Shown: positions 20,935 through 32,957 of the stretch, piece after piece | How the letters are laid out: every line of letters begins with the position of its first letter | Numbering within the stretch: the first letter of the stretch is position 1 | Assembly (NCBI RefSeq): GCF_045679555.1 | Contig: NC_092087.1 | Location: 86,849,864 to 86,913,863 of the forward strand | DNA: 64,000 nucleotides | DNA from: Salvelinus alpinus | Taxonomy: Eukaryota; Chordata; Actinopteri; Salmoniformes; Salmonidae | Direction: 5' to 3' | Made by a program: the position numbers and the translations under genes | Notes under the pieces: generated by a model | Databases searched by the model: none | What the model was told of the DNA's origin: nothing | The model's input: only the letters and a program-made list of their open reading frames with translations

Positions 20935-21470
20935 AGACAGGAGGCTGCAGTAATGATGAGATGCCAGTAGGAGGAGCTCTAGTCTATAACACTGGAACCT
21001 TCAGTAGCACTTTGATGCAGATGATGAGGAGGGATGGGTCACATTATGTAAGGAAACACATTAAGAAACCATATAGAACAGTCAACACTTTGATGCAGAT
21101 GATGAGGAGGGATGGGTCACATTATGTGAGGAAACACATTAAGAAACCATATAGAACAGTCAACACTTTGTTGTGGATCTGTATTGAAAGGAAAGAGTAC
21201 ATTGAAAATGGGCTGCATTTAGTCTCTTTAGAAAATGTAGGCCCACTCCTCAAATGAAGAAATGTAAATAGCTATGTGGTCTTTAGCAGTACATCCAGTA
21301 CATCCCTTTCTGACATGCTGTTGATGCATGTGACTGTCTTAAATCCCTGACTAGGCTACTTTCTAAATGTGTCAATCACTAAAATAACACTTCTTGTTTC
21401 TATGCACTGCTACGACGGTAAGTTGACTCACTGTACAAGATCTTTCCCCTTCACTATGTAAGTTGACGAT
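20935..21470 (+). promoter_or_regulatory. Duplicated upstream module with first-exon donor (copy 1)
   Basis: GGCTGCAGTAATGATGAGATGCC and later CTGTACAAGATCTTTCCCC followed by donor GTAAGT at 21458 match the DNA before gene 2 (donor at 32210) and other copies. A 78-bp tandem duplication lies at 21008-21163. It is read as promoter plus non-coding first exon of a receptor copy; transcription is inferred. Confidence 0.55.
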
Positions 21471-21489
21471 ATCATATATACATGTTCAC

Positions 21490-21800
21490 CACTCAGAGTA
21501 TCTGTACCTTGAAGGGGTCAACAGTGGAGATGTCCTGCTCTTACACATATCCCAGAGGTTATACAGTCACAACAACCTTCTGGTTCACTAAATATGATGC
21601 TGAGGGGAAACCTGTGACTCTGAGTGATGAACCAGACTACACTGGTCATGTGATGTACTGTAGCAACAAGAAGAATGGTCACACCCTGACGATCAGAGAT
21701 CTGAGAGAGTGTGACTCAGCTACTTACAAGTTTAGATTTATAACAGATCAGACCGTAAGGAAATATAGTGGTGATCCTGGAGTCACTCTGACTGTCATAG
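21490..21800 (+). pseudogene. Truncated Siglec-like V-set exon
   Basis: The translation matches gene 2 V domain 1 from QSICTLKGSTVEMSCSY to PGVTLTV and ends with donor GTACAG. It keeps the KFR motif of the F strand. The first bases of the exon and its acceptor are gone: ATACATGTTCAC is joined directly to the ACTCAGAGTATC homology, just 33 bp after the first-exon donor of the same copy. The signal peptide exon is deleted. It cannot be spliced in the normal way. Confidence 0.8.
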
Positions 21801-22365
21801 GTACAGTTACATTCAATTAAGCTAAACTGTTGAATTCCATTTATTTCAGGAAAATTGTCTTGGTTTGTATTTACATCTGTATAACATAGGATTTCTTCCA
21901 TCTCTGTATTAGAGTGATAACTAAGTGATAAAGGGATTTACAGTGATATTGTTTTTTATTCACACTTTATTTGGATAGTCTGGATAGATGCTCTACAGAT
22001 GGTCATGATATCAACAAACTTCCTGTTGATAAGTTACTGCTTTTTTTTACTCTTTCTACTATTTTCACTGTTACCTTGACACAGCTCTATGTCCACAGAG
22101 TGTCCATCCTGACCCTAACTGGGACACACACACCACTGAAAATGAGGACCAGACACTCTGGCAGTAAGTATGTTATAACATATTCATTAATGTGTTTATT
22201 ATGTATACAGTATTTGTGTTTGTTTGTGTGAGTGGGTAAGTGGGTGAGTGAGAGAAAGACAGAGACAGAGGAGAGAGATGAACACAGAAAGTAGAAGTGA
22301 GAGAGAATGCTATAGAGCAGTGTGTAAAGTGATCATACTGTTTCCTGTGTCGCTGTCTCTCTCAG
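21801..22365. other. Spacer between V exon and tail exon
   Basis: A possible worn exon lies at 22084-22164 (GCTCTATGTCCACAGAG to donor GTAAGT), but its frame and homology are unclear. A short GTGAGTG-rich tract is at 22210-22250. Confidence 0.3.
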
Positions 22366-22473
22366 AGTGTGAAAATCTCCCCCAGTGACACGTTCACATC
22401 TCTTCAGAGAGACGATCAGCCCTCCGTTTATCAGACCATTCAGGGGAGAAAAACACCACAGAACCTGGACTGA
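22366..22473 (+). CDS. Cytoplasmic-tail exon with an ITIM-like motif
   Basis: Acceptor TCTCTCTCAG opens a frame that runs SVKISPSDTF ... QPSVYQTIQG and ends at TGA 22471-22473. SVYQTI fits the ITIM consensus (Ser-x-Tyr-x-x-Ile), and several Ser-Pro/Thr sites are present. It is unlike the tails of genes 1 and 2, so it belongs to another receptor type, or to a former neighbour. Its upstream exons are missing or unrecognised, so it is probably a leftover. Confidence 0.5.
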   Translation, partial: SVKISPSDTFTSLQRDDQPSVYQTIQGRKTPQNLD

Positions 22474-23012
22474 AAGAAGCACCACAGAACCTGGACTGAT
22501 AGAACCACCACAGAACCTGGACTGATAGAACCACCACAGAACCTGGACTGATAGAACCACCACAGAACCTGGACTGATAGAACCACCACAGAACCTGGAC
22601 TGATAGAACCACCACAGAACCTGGACTGAAGAGAACCACCACCGAACCTGGAAGGAAGAGAACCACCACCGAACCTGGAGAGAAGAGAACCACCACAGAA
22701 CCTAGACTGAAGAGAACCACCACAGAACCTGGACTAAAGAGAACCATCACAGAACATGGACTGAAGAGAACCATCACAAAACCTGGACTGATAGAACCAT
22801 CACAGAACCTGGACTGATAGAACCACCACAGAACCTGGAGGGAAGAGAACCACCCCCGAACCTGGAGAGAAGAGAACCACCACCAAACCTAGACTGAAGA
22901 GAACCACCACATAACCTGGACTAAAGAGAACCATCACAGAACATGGACTGAAGAGAACCATCACAGAACATGAACTGAAGAGAACCACCACAGAACATGG
23001 ACTGAAGAGCTA
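22449..23012. repeat. 26-bp minisatellite overlapping the stop codon of the tail exon
   Basis: Units of CACAGAACCTGGACTGATAG plus AACCAC repeat about 21 times, with GGAAGAGAACC and GAGAGAAGAG variants. The exon's stop codon (CTGGACTGA) is the first unit. Confidence 0.9.
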
Positions 23013-24215
23013 TGGCACCAAACCAAATCTAGACCTTACACCTCTATTCTCTTGCTAATATATTGTTATCATATCTTGAAGGTTCACCCAAATTACAAAA
23101 TGACACATTGGTTTCCCTACCCTTTTAGCAGTCTATGAACATGGTGTGACAGGAATCCATGCTTTGGTTAATTTTCCCCTGGCACTGTTTCCACTTGCTA
23201 ACGTTTTAGCATTTGTGGCACAAATCCCATTCGTCATGTGACTGATAAGCGGCATTTCTCGCAAATAATTTCGAAATCAATCAAAAGTTTTAAAAAATGC
23301 GTTGTGAAGCTCAACAAAGTCACTTACAGATGATTTGAACATGATGTGAGAATGTTCTTATGTGAAATCTTAATATCAGTCCCGTGACTTGAATGGAATT
23401 TTTGTAAATGTGGGAGTGTTCAACATTGCAGCTGACTTTATAGGCGAGTCGAGATCTACAAATCACCTTGCATGATAAAAACTACTCAATATTATTTATA
23501 GATCAGTCAGCCACAATTTACCCAATTTACCCATGATACATCACAGTTTTGATGCTCTCGAACGCTGTCTGTGTGACTGAGGAAGGAAGCCCTCTCTGCA
23601 TAAGCTTCTTGGTCCCTAACATAGAGTTGGATAGAGGGTACATCTATGCATCTTTGTCATGACAGCTTCTGTAACAGAATGGGAAGTGCCATTGAGGGCT
23701 TTTTCCATGTTAAAGCAGTTAATGTCTACTTCTTCAACTTCCATAAGTTTAATGATAGTTGGCAAACCAACTGGAAGGGTGTATTCAATGGCTTTAGCCA
23801 TGCTAAAACAGGATTTGAAACAAATGCGCCCTCTATTAAACTCTATGGACACTGACTCATTCAAAGTTTTATCAACCACAGATCTCAAACTTCACACTCA
23901 GTGTCTATTTATTTAGACTGACAGTAAGTTAACTTACAACACGTCTACCCTTTACTCTGTAAGTATGCTTGAGGATATCTTAAAATATGTATCTTTTGTA
24001 ATTTGTTTGTAAACATGAACTTCTGTATCCTGTTATGTACATGGCGATGCTATTGGAATGTATGTTGTATGGTTTTCTGTTATGTACAGTATACTCTGTA
24101 GATATATTTTTGCATATTAATCTGATACAGTATTGTACCTGGGGTTTCACATAAAGACTTGTACATGCTATTTTAAGGACTCAGAGCAATAGGTTGTTGT
24201 GGAGACATTTTGAAA
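23013..24215. other. Non-coding stretch with a partial upstream module
   Basis: From 23040 to 23900 the sequence looks like interspersed repeat but I cannot name it; short frames at 23616-23916 are not convincing genes. At 23915-23965 the text ACGTCTACCCTTTACTCT followed by donor GTAAGT (23959) is another copy of the receptor first-exon donor. Confidence 0.4.
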
Positions 24216-24260
24216 ATGGCCGAAAGTAAGAGTGAGAGTGATTTGGTGGATGCTTCATAA
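24216..24260 (+). other. Small ORF-containing module shared with 63568
   Basis: ATGGCCGAAAGTAAGAGTGA opens a 14-residue frame. The same DNA (TTTTGAAAATGGCCGAAAG) is at 63568-63603, where the frame has 11 residues. The shared block spans about 24150-24290 and 63495-63640. It is most likely part of a repeat, but it is recorded because the ATG context is conserved. Confidence 0.3.
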
Positions 24261-25038
24261 GAGCTTTAGGAGTAGTATTAACATGAGACACAGTGATGGT
24301 GGGTTGTGTTTAGGAGTAGTATTAACATGAGACACAGTGATGGTGGGTTGTGTTTAGGAGTAGTATTAACATGAGCCAGTGACGGTGGGTTGTGGTTAGG
24401 AGTAGTATTAACATGAGACACAGTGATGGTGGGATGTGTTTAGGAGTAGTATTAACATGAGACACAGTGATGGTGGGTTGTGGTTAGGAGTAGTATTAAC
24501 ATGAGACACAGTGATGGTGGGATGTGTTTAGGAGTAGTATTAACATGAGACACAGTGATGGTGGGTTGTGTTTAGGAGTAGTATTAACATGAGACACAGT
24601 GATGGTGGGTTGAGTTTAGGAGTAGTATTAACATGAGACACAGTGATGGTGGGTTGTGTTTAGGAGTAGTATTAACATGAGACACAGTGATGGAGGGTTG
24701 TGTTTAGGAGTAGTATTAACATGAGACACAGTGATGGTGGGTTGTGTTTAGGAGTAGTATTAACATGAGACACAGTGATGGTGGGTTGTGTTTAGGAGTA
24801 GTATTAACATGAGACACAGTGATGGAGGGTTGTGTTTAGGAGTAGTATTAACATGATACACAGTGATGGAGGGTTGTGTTTAGGAGTAGTATTAACATGA
24901 GACACAGTGATGTTGGGTTGTGTTTAGGAGTAGTATTAACATGATACACAGTGATGGAGGGTTGTGTTTAGGAGTAGTATTAACATGATACACAGTGATG
25001 GAGGGTTGTGTTTAGGAGTAGTATTAACATGAGAAACA
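24258..25038. repeat. 44-bp minisatellite, about 17 copies
   Basis: Units of GTTGTGTTTAGGAGTAGTAT followed by TAACATGAGACACAGTGATGGTGG. Variants are GGAGGG for GGTGGG and GATACAC for GAGACAC, the latter clustered at the right end. Confidence 0.95.
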
Positions 25039-25060
25039 TTAGAAACATTAGACTATACAG

Positions 25061-25140
25061 AACATGTTCCTCTGTAACTCAGTTGGTAGAACATGGCACC
25101 TGCAACGTTATGGGTTTGGTTACCAGGACCACCCATAGGT
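25061..25140 (+). mobile_element. tRNA-derived SINE fragment
   Basis: CCTCTGTAACTCAGTTGGTAG keeps an A-box-like motif and GGGTTTGGTTACCAGGACC a worn B-box. I recall a salmonid SINE with this head and an L2-type tail; the tail is missing here. It is not a functional tRNA: there is no acceptor-stem pairing. Confidence 0.55.
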
Positions 25141-26394
25141 AAAATATATGGACACAGGACTGTATATTGATTTGGATTGTTGAGTCGACTAAACTGGATC
25201 ATTTATGGACAGCATACTACTACAGTAGACTTCACGGTCAATACAGGAGGCTATGGTGATGTTCATTGGATTATCTGCTAGCTAAAGCTACTAAAAGTAC
25301 TGTACAACAGAGGAGGCTGGTGGGAGGAGATATAGGAGGATGGACTCATTGTATTGGCTGGAATGAATGGAACACTATCCATTAATTTTATTCATCTTAC
25401 TGCACAAATGATTAAGGACATCAGGACTGGAGCCTGCAGTAATGTTGAGATGCCAGTAGGTGGAGCTCTAGTCTAGAACACTGTTACCAAAGATACTCCC
25501 CTTTCATCTGTTCTTGAACCTTCAGTACCAGCTGATGTGGAGTGATGGGAATGGGCCATAGTTTGTCTCTTTATAAAATGTAGGCCCACTCCTCAAATAT
25601 ACAAATGCAACTATTTTCTGACATGTTGTTTATGCACGTTAATGTCTTAACATCCTGACTAGGCTACTTTTAAAATGTGTCAACCCCAGAACTCACACTT
25701 ACAGTAGGATACTTCCTGTTTCTCTGCGCTGCCAGTAAGTGTTGTTGGTTTAGATGAACTGACTCAGCATCACCTTCCTGTTAACCAGGGTAGGGAGAAG
25801 TGTTGACATCTATACTGTGTAGGAGGTGTGTTAACTTTTCTACATCCATAACAACCAGCTCTCTAGACTTTGATACAGACTCTATGGGCCTTATGTGCCT
25901 TCCCTACAGATAGTGTCTGTACTTGTGTGTGAGGGTGTGTGAGTGTGAGTGAGTCACTTGCTGTTTAGCCCCACAGCTTGGGGATAGGAGCTATCATTGA
26001 ACCTGATGGTCAGTCTTCTAGGACTAGACTGATAGGTAGTAGGGTTGACATCTATACTGTGTAGGATGTGTGTTTTAACATTTCTACATCCATAACAACC
26101 AGCTCTCTAGACTTTGATACAGTCTCCATGGGCCTTATGGACCTTCACTACAGATGGTGTCTGTATTTGTATGTGCGTGTACGTGTACGTGTGCGTGTGC
26201 GTGTGCGTGTGTGTGTGTGTGTGCATGCATGTGCACGTGCGTGTGAATGACACAGTGGATTTATCTGAGGGCCCTTCAGGATCAGACTGATAGGGAGTAG
26301 GGTTGACATCTATAATGTGTAGGTTGTGTGTTTTAACTTTCTACATCCATAACATCCAGCTCTCTAGACTTTGATACAGACTCCATAAACCTCA
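25141..26394 (+). promoter_or_regulatory. Upstream module copy 3 and related spacer
   Basis: 25436-25560 (CTGCAGTAATGTTGAGATGCC, AGATACTCCCCTTTCATC) matches 62490-62600. 25690-25745 (CACACTTACAGTAGGATAC) matches the first-exon region near 62790. Two similar segments at 25800-25890 and 26040-26140 (CTACATCCATAACAACCAGC) form a partial tandem duplication of about 240 bp. A (GT)n tract is at 26161-26243. No coding exon follows. Confidence 0.45.
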
Positions 26395-27010
26395 TATACC
26401 ATCAAGCAGACACTTTTATCCAAAGTCATTCACTCAGTCATTACAGTCATGGGTGCATAAATCCTTCATATGGGAAGTCCCAGCAGGAATAGAACCCGTA
26501 AGTCACGCTGTACTAACTGAGTCACACAGGACTACTGTATTCACACTCAGAGTAGGAGAGCTGATCTAGGGTCAGTTTTGCCTTTTAATATATGATGAAT
26601 AAGAAATGAACCTTGTAAATATTTAATAAGTAACTATTTTTTTTCTAATATTTTTTAAGTTACAGCTCGGAATCTGATGACAAGAACTTCTGACAAAACG
26701 TTCTATATCTGAATTAGGCAGCTGTCACGGCCGTCTACAAGGCTCTCTAAGGTCAGGGGTGACAGCAGCCTGGAGGTTCAGCTATATTTTACATAACTAT
26801 TATTTTGTAATGTTATCTGTCTGAAATAATCATCAGACTTGTGAGACTAAATATGAATGTATTACTTCATATGGTCCTGTAACATGATACACATAATATA
26901 CGTTTGTGTGAATTTTTTAAAAGTTTTTATGACAAAGTTAAGACACAATTTTGTCTCAATGTCCAGGAAATAGTTCTGCTTGATGCAACGTTTCTTATCA
27001 CTTAATAAAT
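26395..27010 (+). other. Orphan receptor 3' flank module
   Basis: Old L2 tail (AGCAGACACTTTTATCC), GCTGATCTAGGGTCAG, GAATCTGATGACAAGAAC and CAGGAAATAGTTCTGCTTG follow in the same order as after gene 1 (10336-10900) and gene 2 (40190-41310). It marks the end of a lost receptor copy. Confidence 0.6.
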
Positions 27011-27557
27011 CTTCTTTGGGCTGAGATCCCACTAACGGGATTGATATGACAACAGCCAGTGAAGTGCAGGGCGCCAAATTCAAAACAACAGAAATCCCCT
27101 AATTAACATTTCTCAAACATACAAGTATTTCACACCATTTTAAAGATACACTTCTTGTTAATCCCACCACAGTGTCCGATTTCAAATAGGTTTTACGGCG
27201 AAAGCACCACAAATTATTATGTTAGGTCAGAGCCAAGTCACAGAAAAACACAGCCATTTTTCCAGCCAAAGAGTCACAAAAATGAGAAATAGAATTAATC
27301 ACTAACCTTTGATGATCTTTATCAGATGACACTCATAGGACTTCATGTTACACAATACATGTATGTTTTGTTCGATAAAGTTCATATTTATATTAAAATA
27401 TCTCAGTATACATTGGCGCGTTATGTTCAGTAGTTCCAAAAACATCTAGGGATTTTGCAGAAAGTCACATCAATTTACAGAAATACTCATTAGAAATGTT
27501 GATGAAAATACAAGTGTTTTACATGGAACTTTAGATACACTTCTCCTTAAAACTTCT
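27011..27557 (-). mobile_element. Truncated relative of the TTAA elements (copy D)
   Basis: TTGGGCTGAGATCCC, CACAGTGTCCGATTTC, GTTTTACGGCGAAAGC and CAGATGACACTCATAGG follow the order seen in copies B and C. No right end is seen before copy B starts. Non-coding. Confidence 0.6.
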
Positions 27558-27561
27558 TAAC

Positions 27562-29392
27562 CTGTTTTGCGTGCAAGCCCGACATCGGTACACTTATGAC
27601 AACAGCCAGCTCAAAGTGCAGGGCGCGAAATTCAAAATATATATTTTTTAAATATTTAACTTTCACACATTAACAAGTCCAATACAGCATATGAAAGGTA
27701 CACATCTTGTGAATCAAGCAAACATGTCCGATTTTTAAAATGTTTTACAGGGAAGACAAAATATGTAAATCTATTAGCTAACCACGTTAGCAAAAGACAC
27801 CACTTTTTTTACTCCATCAGTTTTTTACTCCATCAGTAGCTATCACAAATTTGACCAAATAAAGATATAAATAGCCACTAACCAAGAAACAACTTCATCA
27901 GATGACAGTCTGATAACATATTTATTGTATAGCATATGTTTTGTTAGAAAAATGTGCATATTTCAGGTATAAATCATAGTTTACATTGCAGCTACAGTCA
28001 GAAATTGCACCGAAAGCAGCCATAATATTTACAGACACCAACGTTAAATACCTAATTACTCATCATAAAACATTTCTGAAAAATACATAGTGTACAGCAA
28101 TTGAAAGACAGGCATCTTGTGATTCCAGACAATATTTCCGATTTATCAAGTGTTTTACAGCGAAAACACAATATAGCGTTATATTAGCGTAGCCACAATA
28201 GCCAAAAACACAAGCAATTTCCCAGTAGCAAAAGTAAGCGATCGTAACAAACAGGCAAAAGATATCTAATTTTTGACTAACCTTGATTTTCTTCCTCAGA
28301 TGACAGTCCTATAACATCAGGTTATACATACACTTATGTTTTGTTCAAAAATGTGCATATTTAGAGCTGAAATCAGTGGTTACCCATTATGCTAACGTAG
28401 CTACTATTTCCCACAACGTTCAGATATTTTACTGACACTTTTTCTGACACACATATTCTGACCAAATAGCTATTCATAAACATAACTAAAAAATACATGT
28501 TGTATAGGAAATGATAGATCCATTAGTTATTAATGAAATCAGTGTTAGAATTCTAAAAATAACTTCATTACGTTATGCAGCTTCGGTATAGCTTAGAGTA
28601 GCCAAAACGTTGGCCGCCCACGACTAGTACACAGTTCGACAGATATATGAAATAGCATCATAAAATGTTTCTTACTTTTGCTGATCTTTCATCAGAATGT
28701 TGGACAAGGTGTCCTTTGTCCAGAACAGTCGGTGTTTGGATTTAGAACCTTCATTTTCCCTCTCGATTTAGGAAGCGCACTTGCCAAGTGGCACGGATCT
28801 CTCCAACGTAAACAAAGTCAGAGAACGGAACACGGCAAAACTCCCGAAAAAATGTCAATAATCTGATTAAACTATATTGAAAAAACATACTTACGATGAT
28901 ATGGTCACATGTATCAAATACAATCTAAGACGGAGATGTTAGTCGTCCATAACGAGAGCAAAACAGAAGGCAAATCCATGTCCTCTTTCGCACGCTCCAG
29001 AAACAGGAAGTGGACGGTCACGTCAAACAAAGAGCTTTAATTCCACCTCAGACCAAGATAAACACGAAATGTTTTCTCTCACCGCCTCTTGACAACCAGG
29101 GGAAGGTGTATGAAGTGTATGTAGACTCTTACGTATCATGCCCATGTATAGGCAGGAAGTTGAACAGAGCATTGATTTCTGACATTCCACTTCCTGGTCA
29201 GGAAGTGTGCTGCAGAATGACTTCTGTTTCACTCAGAGAAATAATTCAAACGGTTTTAGAAACTAGAGAGTGTTTTCTATCCAATAGTAATAATAATATG
29301 CATATTGTACGAGCAAGAATTGAGTACGAGGCCGTTTGAAATGGGCACGTTTTAACTGGCTACTCAATACTGCCCCTTGCAGCCATAAGAAG
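27562..29392 (-). mobile_element. TTAA-flanked piggyBac-like element, copy B (inverted to A)
   Basis: Between TTAA at 27558-27561 and 29393-29396. The left end CCTGTTTTGCGTGCAAG and right end TGCAGCCATAAGAAG are those of copy A in reverse; landmarks such as GCATATTGTACGAGCAAG correspond. At 1831 bp it is about 400 bp longer than copy A. It has no transposase. Short frames at 28678 and 29010 are mirror images of frames in copy A and are not genes. Confidence 0.75.
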
Positions 29393-29396
29393 TTAA

Positions 29397-30271
29397 GACT
29401 AGGGGGCGTTTTTGGCTAAAAAACGTACCCATTTGAAACTACCTATTTCTCAGCCCCCGAAACTAGAATATGCATATAAGTGTCAGATAAGGATAGAAAA
29501 CACTCTGAAGTTTCCAAAACTGTAAACATTTTGTCTGTGAGTTAAACAGAACTGATATTGCAGGCTAAAACCTGGGGAAAATCCAATCAGGAAGTGACCC
29601 TGTTTTTGAAACCTCTCTGTTCCTCTGCATCCCTATTGCCCATTGAAAGGGATATCAATCAGACTTATTTTTCTATGGCTTCCCTAAGGTGTCAACAGCC
29701 TTTAGACATAGTTTCAGGCTTTTATTTTGAAGAATGAGCGTGAAAGGGCACATTGCGTAAGTAGATAGGTGGGGGCTCTCAGAGTGAGTTCTACATAACA
29801 GAGAAAGGCGGCCATTGTTCCTCCCTGTCCTAGTGAAAAGCCAACTGCCCCGGTTGATATATTATCGAATAGATATTTGATAAACACCTTGAAGATGGAT
29901 TATAAAAAACGTTTGACATGTTTCTGTGGACATTATGGATATCATTTGGGATTTTTGTCGGCTTTGTCGCGAGCGCTCTTTCCGGTGGATTCCTGGGCAT
30001 AACGCACCAAACTAACGGAGGTATTTGGATATAAAAAATATCTTTATGGAACAAAAGGAACATTTGTTGTCTAACTGGGAGTCTCGTGAGTGAAAACATC
30101 CGAAGATCATCAAAGGTAAACGATTAATTTGATTGCTTTTCTGATTTTCGTGACCAAGTCACCTGATGCTAGGTGTACTTATTGTTTTGTCGAGCGATCG
30201 ATAAACTTACACAAACGCTTGTATTGCTTTCGCTGTAAAGCATAATTTCAAAATCTGAGACAACAGATGGA
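29397..30271 (+). mobile_element. Half copy of a related TTAA element (copy E)
   Basis: GACTAGGGGGCGTTTTTGGC is a left end directly after a TTAA. The body shares GATAGAAAACACTC and CAGAACTGATATTGC with the A family. It stops at the TTAA at 30272-30275 where copy C begins, so its right half was lost or replaced. Confidence 0.55.
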
Positions 30272-30275
30272 TTAA

Positions 30276-32060
30276 CCTGTCTAGCCCCCGGGTTCCGCAA
30301 TCCCCCCCACATTCCACTGAAAAGGCAGCGCGCGAAATTCAAAAAATATTTTTTTGAAATTTTTTACTTTCACACATTAACAAGTCCAATACAGCAAATG
30401 AAGGATAAACATCTTGTGAATCCAGCCAACATGTCCGATTTTTTAAATGTTTTACAGCGAAAACACCACGTATATTTATGTTAGCTCACCACCAAATACA
30501 AAAAAGCACAGACATTTCTTTCACAGCACAGATAGCTTGCACAAAACCCCCAAATAGAGATAGAATTAGTCACTAACCAAGAAACAACTTCATCAGATGA
30601 CAGTCTTATAACATGTTATACAATAAATCTATGTTGTGTTCGAAAAATTTGCATATTTCAGGTATAAATCATAGTTTTACATTGCAGCTACAATCACAAA
30701 TATCACCAAAGCAACTAGAATAACTACAGAGAGCAACGTGAAATACCTAAATACTCATCATAAAACATTTATGAAAAATACATGGTGTACAGCAAATGAA
30801 AGACAAACATCTTGTGAATCCAGCCAATATTTCAGATTTTTTAAGTGTTTTAAAAGCGAAAACACAATATAGCATTATATTAGCTTACTACAATAGCCAA
30901 CCACACACATTCACCGCAAAGGTAGCGATAGCGAAAAAACCAGCAAAAGATATACATTTAATCACTAACCTTGACAAACTTCATCAGATGACAGTCCTAT
31001 AACATCATATTACACAATACATATATTGTTTGTTCGAAAATGTGCATATTCAGCGGTACAAATCGAGGTTTTACAATGAGAATAGTAGTCAAAGTGCACA
31101 AAATTGTCCAGAGAAATCTTGGAGATTCACCTAATCTAATCAAATAACTCATCATAAACTTTACTAAAAAATACATGTTGGACAGCAAATGAAAGATACA
31201 CTAGTTCTTAATGCAACCGCTGTGTTAGATTTTTTAAAATAACTTTACCATAACAAACAGCTTACGTTATAGCGAGACAGCGCCCAAAATCAGGGCGGAA
31301 AATATGACTAAACATTTGACAGAAATACGAAATAACATCATAAATGGTTCCTACTTTTGACGAGCTACCATCAGAATGTTGTACAAGTTGTCCTTTGTCC
31401 AGAATAATTGTTGTTTGGTTGTAGAATGTCCTCTTCTCCTGTCGAATTAGCAACCAAAGCTAGCCTTGTGGCGCAAACGTGCCTAACTTCACATAACGCA
31501 AAGAAAAGAAAATGCCGAAAATCGCAATAAACGTTCAATAAACTGATATAACTCGGTTTAAAATAACTACTTTATGATGTTTTTAACACATATATCAAAT
31601 AAAATCAGAGCTGGAGATATCTAACGTCTATACCGAAAGCTTTTCAGAACACAATCTGGAGTCCCTTCTCGCACCTTCCAAGACAATGAAAATTCTGGTC
31701 ACGTCATTCCAAAAGCTCTTGTTCGGCCTCAGATCAAGCTAGACACCCCATTCCACTTCTCACTGCTTGGTGACATCTAGTGGAAGCGTAGGCAGTGCAT
31801 GTAGATCCATAGATTTCAGGCAAATTGATAGGAAGGCCCTGGAACAGAGCCTTGATTTCAGATTTTTCTGAAGTTTGCTGCAAAATGAGTTCTGTTTTAC
31901 TTACAGATATAATTCAAACGGTTTTAGAAACTAGAGAGTGTTTTCTATCCAATAGTAATAATAATATGCATATTGTACGAGCAAGAATTGAGTACGAGGC
32001 CGTTTAAATTGGGCACGTTTTTCCCCAAAAGTGACAACAGCGCCCTCTGTCCTCATCAGG
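30276..32060 (-). mobile_element. TTAA-flanked piggyBac-like element, copy C
   Basis: Between TTAA at 30272-30275 and 32061-32064. The ends CCTGTCTAGCC and CCTCATCAGG form a short imperfect inverted repeat. The interior shares CAACATGTCCGATTTTTTAA, TTTTACAGCGAAAAC and GCATATTGTACGAGC with copies A and B. It lies just before the gene 2 promoter module. Confidence 0.7.
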
Positions 32061-32064
32061 TTAA

Positions 32065-32220
32065 AGAAGAAGGAAAGGACAGTTCTGCAACAGCTACTTG
32101 TGTCTTAACTACTATAAATATGTATCAACCACAGAACTGACACTTACTAGCAGTTCCCACTCACTACCAGTCAGTTGACTCACTGTACAAGACCTCTCCC
32201 CTTCAGTCTGTAAGTACTCT
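32065..32220 (+). promoter_or_regulatory. Upstream module and non-coding first exon of gene 2
   Basis: TCAACCACAGAACTGACACT, GTTGACTCACTGTACAAGAC and CTCTCCCCTTCAGTCTG run into donor GTAAGT at 32210. Five other copies of this donor region occur in the window, but only this one is followed by an intact signal-peptide exon. No clear TATA box was found. Confidence 0.6.
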
Positions 32221-32412
32221 TGATATCTTGAAATATATTTTTTGGTTTCTAGCCACATAATTATGATCTAAATGGGAAGACAAATCCTGGATCCTCCTCT
32301 GAGACACTTGGTGAATACAGACACTATCTTATAATGATGATATAAAAGGTATGTGTGACTTGCTGTTTGTCCTCACAGCTTGGGGATAGGAGTTATCATT
32401 CAAGCTGGTGGT

Positions 32413-32521
32413 AACTGCCTTGCTCAAAATGGCAGATTTGTCCACCTTGCCAGCTCTGGGATTTGAACCAGTAATGTTTCAGTTACTGGCCCAACTCTCT
32501 TAAACACTAGGCTACCTGCCG
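32413..32521 (-). mobile_element. SINE fragment, antisense (HpaI-related)
   Basis: AACTGCCTTGCTCAAAATGG and ACTAGGCTACCTGCC are the reverse complement of a salmonid tRNA-derived SINE body and head. It lies in the first intron of gene 2. Confidence 0.65.
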
Positions 32522-32634
32522 ATACCACTGACACACTCCATATTACCAAACCATTATGATGTTATTTACACACCATCCACTCAAGGCTGTGATGATGATG
32601 TGTTATATCTGCATCCCAAATTACACCATATTCC

Positions 32635-32930
32635 CTATAGAGTGCACTACTTTGACTAGAGCCCTACCTGCTGCCCCTGATGGTGTGTATGTAGTTATTC
32701 ACCAGCTATAGAGTGCACTACTTTGACTAGAGCCCTACCTGCTGCTCCTGATGGTTTGTATGTAGTTATTCACCAGCTATAGTGTGCACTACTTTGACTA
32801 GAACCCTACCTGCTGCCCCTGATGGTTTGTATGTAGTTATTCACCAGCTATAGAGTGCACTACTTTGACTAGAGCCCTACATGCTGCCCCTGATGGTTTG
32901 TATGTAGTTATTCACCAGCTATAGAGTGAG
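32635..32930. repeat. 71-bp minisatellite, four copies
   Basis: Units of CTATAGAGTGCACTACTTTG then ACTAGAGCCCTACCTGCTGC and so on, in the first intron of gene 2. The unit includes an arm of the palindromic repeat found at 9573. Confidence 0.9.
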
Positions 32931-32957
32931 TTGTTGTTTATGTTTCTAAGACTGCAG

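Noticed and set aside
25061-25140. Possible tRNA gene
   Set aside because: Box-like motifs are present, but stems do not pair and no terminator follows; it is a SINE head.
28678-29339. Frames of 62 and 109 codons
   Set aside because: The 62-codon frame has a near-identical mirror at 12689-12877 and the 109-codon frame matches 12200-12480, so both are parts of copies of one non-coding TTAA element.
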